A DNA stretch of 34,806 nucleotides, taken from assembly GCA_017474925.1 (NCBI GenBank), contig JAFVGN010000013.1, positions 1 to 34,806 of the forward strand. Direction: 5' to 3'. A program made the position numbers and the translations under genes. How positions within the stretch are numbered: position 1 is the first letter of the stretch; each line of letters opens with the position of its first letter. The notes below the pieces were generated by a model, which did no database searches, was not told where the DNA came from, and saw only the letters and a list, made by a program, of their open reading frames with translations. Positions 31,326 through 34,806 of this stretch are shown here, one piece after another. The stretch comes from Prevotella sp. Lineage in GTDB: Bacteria > Bacteroidota > Bacteroidia > Bacteroidales > Bacteroidaceae.

Positions 31326-33878
31326 TCATATCATGATGGTCCCAGTCTTCTTGTACCTGGCCTTGGTGGTGCCGTTCTCCACAAACTCCCCTACCTTATC
31401 TGCCAGACCGTCCTTCTGCAGCCGGAAGATCCTGGCGCGAGCCGCGTTGTTCTGGGTCATGCCGAAGCAGCACTTTACGTCGTCGATGGTGAACTCCTCC
31501 GGCAAGCGGTTGAAAGCCTCGACGGTCTTGGCCCTGCGCTGCGAGTTGGCTGCAGCATCGCGCGTCTTGTCGTCAAAATACTTCTCGGCAAGCGCCCCAA
31601 AGTAATGACGCTGGCAAGCATACTGGATGGTCACCAACAGCTCTGCCAGTCGCCAGTCCACGTCGTCCGTCTCAAACTCGCCGCACCAGTACTGGCCGTC
31701 CTGATGGATATCGGCCCAATGGCGCATCACGATGAACGGTGCCGAGAAGTTCAGCCCATGATAGGCGCAGCGTTTCAGCAGCATCTCGTCGGCCTTGCTG
31801 TTGTTCTCCTTGGCATCCATCATGCGGCGTGCCGTCCAGTCGTAGAGCTCGTCGACAATCTTCTGAACCGTCAGCTCGCCCTTCACGCGATCCAGCTTGA
31901 AAGCCCACTCCTTCAGCCTGCCGTCGCTCTCGAAGTCGATGTTCTGCTCACGCTCCATCATCTCGAAGTTCGTTGAGGGCAGCGGAATCACCGTCAGACG
32001 CGTAGCCAGACCAGAACCGAAGTTCTGCGCATTCACCTTCTTCTTCAGGGCTATAGGCGTTCCTGTATAGATATAGTTCCAGAACACGCAGAAGTTTTGG
32101 ACTACACTATCCAGATTCGAATACGCCTGGCCATCCTCCTCATTGTGAAACGCTTTCAGCTCCAGCGACATCTTGTCTATCCACGAGCCGCCCTTCTGAA
32201 CGGTCAGCGTGTTGTCGAGCTCCGTGTCGAAGGTCAGCATGTGCAGCTGCATGACAATGCCGTCCACCACCTCCACGGCATTCACCATGTCCTGGATGAA
32301 CTGGGCATTCGAGGTACGGGCAGGATGCACGCGAAACAGGGCTTTGGGCTTCTGCGGCTTCTCCTTGTTGGCGCCCTTGGTCTTCATCTCCTCCTTGTAG
32401 CGGTTGATGGCCGCAATACCATTCTTGTCCGCTGCCACCATGGGAGCCGCCAACAGCTTGAACAGACGGGTGGCGAAGCTCTTACCGCTGGCAGGGTCGC
32501 CAATGATCATCGTCGAGTTGTTCAGCCTGCGCAACTCCTCCGGACGATGGTAGAAGCGGTACGTACACCTGGTCATCAGCGTCATCATCAGGCCGCCAGC
32601 CACGAACACAGCCGCAGGGTACTGGTTCTTCTTCAAGCCACGGCAGATGTCGCGCAGCAGCGGGTAGTAGGGCATCAGCGCCTCTATCTGCTCGCCCCAG
32701 TCCCAGAGTTGACGTTCGATGTCTGAAGGCTGATGGCTGTCGTCTGATCCTTCAGGCATCAGGGTTATCTCCTGATACGTCTGGCCTGTCGCCTCCTTGA
32801 TAGCCTCCTGCATGGCCTTGCTCGGCAGTTGCGAGAGGTATTTCTTCTCCCTGTCCGCCATGCGCTGGGCGGCTGAGGAAACCGTCTGCTCCACGTTCTC
32901 GTCGCGCTCGTCGATAATCTCCTGCACCCACGGCTGCGCCTGGAGCATGGCCAGCGTCTTCTGCTTGTCGCCGTCGAACAGGATGAGCAGGTCTGAGGCC
33001 AGCTTAAGGCTTTCGTTGTGGCGGTTACTGTCGGCAGCGCAGGGCAGTTTGTCGCCATAACGGGCATCAATAATACGCTGTATATCATATCCACGCCACG
33101 TTAAGATGTCTGCGTCCGGGGACTGTTCCATCTGTGCGAACGGGGACTGTCCCATCTGTGCGTCCGGGGACTGTCCCATCTGTGCGTAGCTTGCGGAGCA
33201 CTGGGGGACTGTCCCCACAGTGCCTGTCCCCACAGTGTCCTGTCGGACTGTCCCCATAGTGTCCGTCCCCTGTGAATGTCCCTCTCGATATTGAGCATTA
33301 TACCGCTCTGCAAATTCCTTGTTCTCATACGTAAACAGTTCCTTGTCCATATACAAAATATCCGATTCCTTGCAGATGAAGCTCATGCGGCTTGCATCCT
33401 TGCAGCTTTCGTCAACCTCCACGCCAAGCAACTTGGCCATCGCGTGCTGGTTGTCGATGAGATTACCCCATTCCGTGCGCGCCTTGAAGACGATCTTCAG
33501 ACCGCGCCCAGAGGGTGTGATATAGATGAGCAAGATGCCCAGTTCACGGGCTCGCTGCTTAAAGTCGGCGGCAGCAAATTCTTCACTCTTCACTCTTAAC
33601 TCTTCACTCTCCACGTGGTCGATGTCCATCACTACCAAGCCCGTCAGGCGCGTTGCACTCTGCTTGCGCCAGGCACCAGTCCTGCCGTTCTTCGAGGTGG
33701 TCTCGTCAAACGTGGCCTGGAAGATGAAAGCCGGCAGCTTGCGCTTCAGCTGCGCCTCGCCTGTCGCGCGGTACTTGTCGATGTTCTCCGCCCACTGTGT
33801 CGCCCTGACGAGCGCAAAGAACTGCGCTTCGTCAACGGGCAATGTAGGATTTAAAAAACTCTTCTGATAGCTAAACAT
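31326..33878 (-). CDS. BT4734-like/DUF3987 primase-helicase of a mobile element
   Basis: An 850-residue replication protein of the kind carried by Bacteroidales integrative elements and often named VirE or DUF3987. N-terminal BT4734-like domain (~10-175): RLTGLVVMDIDHV with the acidic pair D85/D87 and YITPSGRGLKIVFKA, a primase-like catalytic core. A repeat-derived linker (~203-256) is Gly/Thr/Gln-Ser-Pro rich. The C-terminal helicase-like DUF3987 domain has Walker A GDPASGKS (460-467, K466) and a Walker B-like MLTFDTELD. A heptamer array adds SEELRVKSEEF right after the acidic motif (91-101). It starts 9 bp after the upstream small gene, within one minus-strand operon with the M15 peptidase. 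Confidence 0.85.
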   Translation of the reverse strand: MFSYQKSFLNPTLPVDEAQFFALVRATQWAENIDKYRATGEAQLKRKLPAFIFQATFDETTSKNGRTGAWRKQSATRLTGLVVMDIDHVESEELRVKSEEFAAADFKQRARELGILLIYITPSGRGLKIVFKARTEWGNLIDNQHAMAKLLGVEVDESCKDASRMSFICKESDILYMDKELFTYENKEFAERYNAQYREGHSQGTDTMGTVRQDTVGTGTVGTVPQCSASYAQMGQSPDAQMGQSPFAQMEQSPDADILTWRGYDIQRIIDARYGDKLPCAADSNRHNESLKLASDLLILFDGDKQKTLAMLQAQPWVQEIIDERDENVEQTVSSAAQRMADREKKYLSQLPSKAMQEAIKEATGQTYQEITLMPEGSDDSHQPSDIERQLWDWGEQIEALMPYYPLLRDICRGLKKNQYPAAVFVAGGLMMTLMTRCTYRFYHRPEELRRLNNSTMIIGDPASGKSFATRLFKLLAAPMVAADKNGIAAINRYKEEMKTKGANKEKPQKPKALFRVHPARTSNAQFIQDMVNAVEVVDGIVMQLHMLTFDTELDNTLTVQKGGSWIDKMSLELKAFHNEEDGQAYSNLDSVVQNFCVFWNYIYTGTPIALKKKVNAQNFGSGLATRLTVIPLPSTNFEMMEREQNIDFESDGRLKEWAFKLDRVKGELTVQKIVDELYDWTARRMMDAKENNSKADEMLLKRCAYHGLNFSAPFIVMRHWADIHQDGQYWCGEFETDDVDWRLAELLVTIQYACQRHYFGALAEKYFDDKTRDAAANSQRRAKTVEAFNRLPEEFTIDDVKCCFGMTQNNAARARIFRLQKDGLADKVGEFVENGTTKARYKKTGTIMI
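33118..33264. repeat. 24-bp minisatellite and GGGGACTGTCCCC palindromes inside the primase gene
   Basis: Three 24-bp units (33118-33141, 33142-33165, 33166-33189) each encode eight residues (QMGQSPDA type). Beyond them to 33264 come several copies of a GGGACTGTCCCC/ACAGTG element, one a perfect palindrome at 33204-33216, encoding TVGTGTVGTV. All units preserve the frame and form the linker between the two enzymatic domains. Confidence 0.85.
33576..33610. repeat. 7-bp tandem array (5 units) inside the primase gene
   Basis: Heptamers of the TCACTCT/TAACTCT class; on the coding strand they encode EELRVKSEE immediately after the catalytic-type MDIDHV motif, in frame. Confidence 0.85.
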
Positions 33879-33887
33879 ACAATGATT

Positions 33888-34205
33888 TTAAATGTTATCC
33901 AAAATCTCCTCTACCTCCAGCGCCTCCATGGCGGTATCCATACCGCGGTGCATCACCACGTCCACCATGCGGCGTCCCAACTCCTTCCTCACCGAGTTGT
34001 AGAACTTGATGCGCCTGGGGCTTTCCTTCAGCCACCCGTTCTCCAACTGGCACACCACGCGTTCGTGGCGGTCGCGAGGCTGATGCTGATAAGCCTTAAA
34101 GGTTACCTTACCTGTCCACTCGTCACGACGAAGTGAACCCTTGATGCACTTGTCTTTTACAAGGCGTGTCAATACCTCTTCTGGTATCTCTACGTATTTT
34201 CGCAT
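33888..34205 (-). CDS. Hypothetical protein of the mobile-element module
   Basis: A 105-residue basic, soluble protein (MRKYVEIPEEVLTRLVKDKCIKG...) ending in an acidic tail (EALEVEEILDNI). No signal peptide or recognisable motif. It lies between another small gene (28 bp upstream) and the primase-helicase (9 bp downstream) on the same strand, so it is probably co-transcribed. Small basic proteins at this position could bind DNA, but nothing here proves it. Confidence 0.6.
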   Translation of the reverse strand: MRKYVEIPEEVLTRLVKDKCIKGSLRRDEWTGKVTFKAYQHQPRDRHERVVCQLENGWLKESPRRIKFYNSVRKELGRRMVDVVMHRGMDTAMEALEVEEILDNI

Positions 34206-34233
34206 AATCTTGTCGATGTTGTTATTGTAGGTT

Positions 34234-34560
34234 TTAAGTTTCGCTGCGTAAGTTCAGCATTTGGCAGAACTTCCGATAGTGCTGGTTTGCCACCGCACTC
34301 TTAAAGGTCATTTTCCTGCCCGTGATGGCAAAGACGAGGAGCGCATACGCCATTGCCGCACGGTCCAGGGGGTGATAGTATTCGAGCATCTTCCCTACGC
34401 GCTCCCTGTTATCCTGACTCAACCAAAGCTCCAACAGCTTCACCATCATCTTGGTCGCCAAAGTGGTTTCCCAGGAACCCACCGATTCCTCACCGTTGGT
34501 CTTCTCAATCCAAGGAGCAAGGCACTCCAACACCTTGCTCAGTTCACAGTTCTGATCCAT
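34234..34560 (-). CDS. Hypothetical protein of the mobile-element module
   Basis: A 108-residue, mainly helical protein (ATKMMVKLLELWLSQDNRERVGKMLEYYHPLDRAAMAYALLVFAITGRKM), with one moderately hydrophobic helix and no signal peptide. Begins 12 bp after the stop of the antirepressor-like gene and is followed by the other small gene, forming a tight operon. Family not recognised. Confidence 0.55.
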   Translation of the reverse strand: MDQNCELSKVLECLAPWIEKTNGEESVGSWETTLATKMMVKLLELWLSQDNRERVGKMLEYYHPLDRAAMAYALLVFAITGRKMTFKSAVANQHYRKFCQMLNLRSET

Positions 34561-34572
34561 CCACCCGCGTTT

Positions 34573-34806
34573 TCACTTGATCAGCCCCATGATGAAGTCG
34601 CGTCCCCGCTGCGTCCATACCAGCCGCGATACCGTACGGCGCCGTCCGTTCCTGCCGTGCACTATGACGCTGCGGGTCTGCGTCAGTCCCTGGTGCATGA
34701 ACTTCTGCGTCGGCATCCACTGGCCCTTCGACCACTCGATGATGCCCTTGTCGCAGAGGAACGAGTTCAGGTCGCGTCCCTCCAGTCCGAACGGCTTGCC
34801 GATCTC
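34573..34806 (-). CDS. KilAC-like phage antirepressor, C-terminal fragment (cut by window edge)
   Basis: The last 77 residues of a protein whose start is outside the window. The pattern GLEGRDLNSFLCDKGIIEWSKGQWMPTQKFMHQGLTQTRSV...RLVWTQRGRDFIMGLIK matches the C-terminal ANT/KilAC domain found in phage antirepressors: a winged-helix-like segment, a GQW-x-PTQK turn, then a W-T-x-x-GR-x-FI end. Such proteins counter phage repressors or bind DNA. It points to phage origin for the module running leftwards to the M15 peptidase. Confidence 0.65.
   Translation of the reverse strand, partial: EIGKPFGLEGRDLNSFLCDKGIIEWSKGQWMPTQKFMHQGLTQTRSVIVHGRNGRRRTVSRLVWTQRGRDFIMGLIK

Overview
The window looks like a Bacteroidales chromosome, most probably Prevotella or Segatella. 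Promoters follow the Bacteroidetes pattern (TAnnTTTG at -7, several with TTTG or TTGG about 20 nt upstream). Starts mostly lack Shine-Dalgarno sequences, surface functions use TonB-dependent receptors and lipoproteins, and there is an EF-G2-type translocase. Many small dispersed repeats are present, including 7-bp tandem arrays and REP-like palindromes. I found no rRNA, tRNA, CRISPR array or insertion sequence with a transposase.

Layout. 1-465: repeat-rich intergenic DNA. 466-3820 (minus strand): what looks like the promoter-proximal part of a surface-polysaccharide type locus. It has a promoter, a long structured leader, a frameshifted NusG/UpxY-like fragment, an antitoxin/PIN-toxin pair, and a DegT-family aminotransferase broken at a C6 tract and filled with repeats. 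3948-8985: two outer-membrane beta-barrel proteins, the second BtuB-like, convergent with a CobW/COG0523 metallochaperone GTPase that has a His/Asp-rich loop. 9190-14629: pgk, a DUF3298-type lipoprotein, then a small protein followed by an aldo/keto reductase, an amidohydrolase lactonase and a zinc dehydrogenase, resembling oxidative L-fucose/L-galactose breakdown. 14713-18718 (minus): EF-G-like protein with altered GTPase motifs, then an ATP-grasp ligase. 18849-19946: hemW.

20032-25106 is the most unusual part. One 964-residue protein joins a uroporphyrinogen-decarboxylase-type methyltransferase domain, a homocysteine methyltransferase domain and a corrinoid-binding module, with no folate-binding or reactivation domain. 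A small lipoprotein follows. A convergent two-gene operon supplies a separate MetH-activation-like protein with a C-terminal cysteine cluster and a second URO-D-type methyltransferase with an intact H-x-C...C zinc site. Together they look like a self-contained corrinoid methyl-transfer system making methionine (or methylating another thiol) from a non-folate donor. The donor cannot be read from sequence.

25232-30608 is an overlapping operon: secreted beta-helix protein, cytoplasmic GH31 alpha-xylosidase-like enzyme and a sodium/solute symporter, a compact glycan-use unit divergent from the corrinoid operon. 30621-34806 (minus) is a phage/integrative-element module: KilAC-like antirepressor end, two unknown small proteins, a BT4734-like/DUF3987 primase-helicase and an M15 peptidase whose 5' end has been rebuilt from repeats.

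A theme across the window is the spread of degenerate 7-bp tandem arrays and a nested palindrome both between genes and, in frame, inside genes (aminotransferase, HemW, primase, M15 peptidase).
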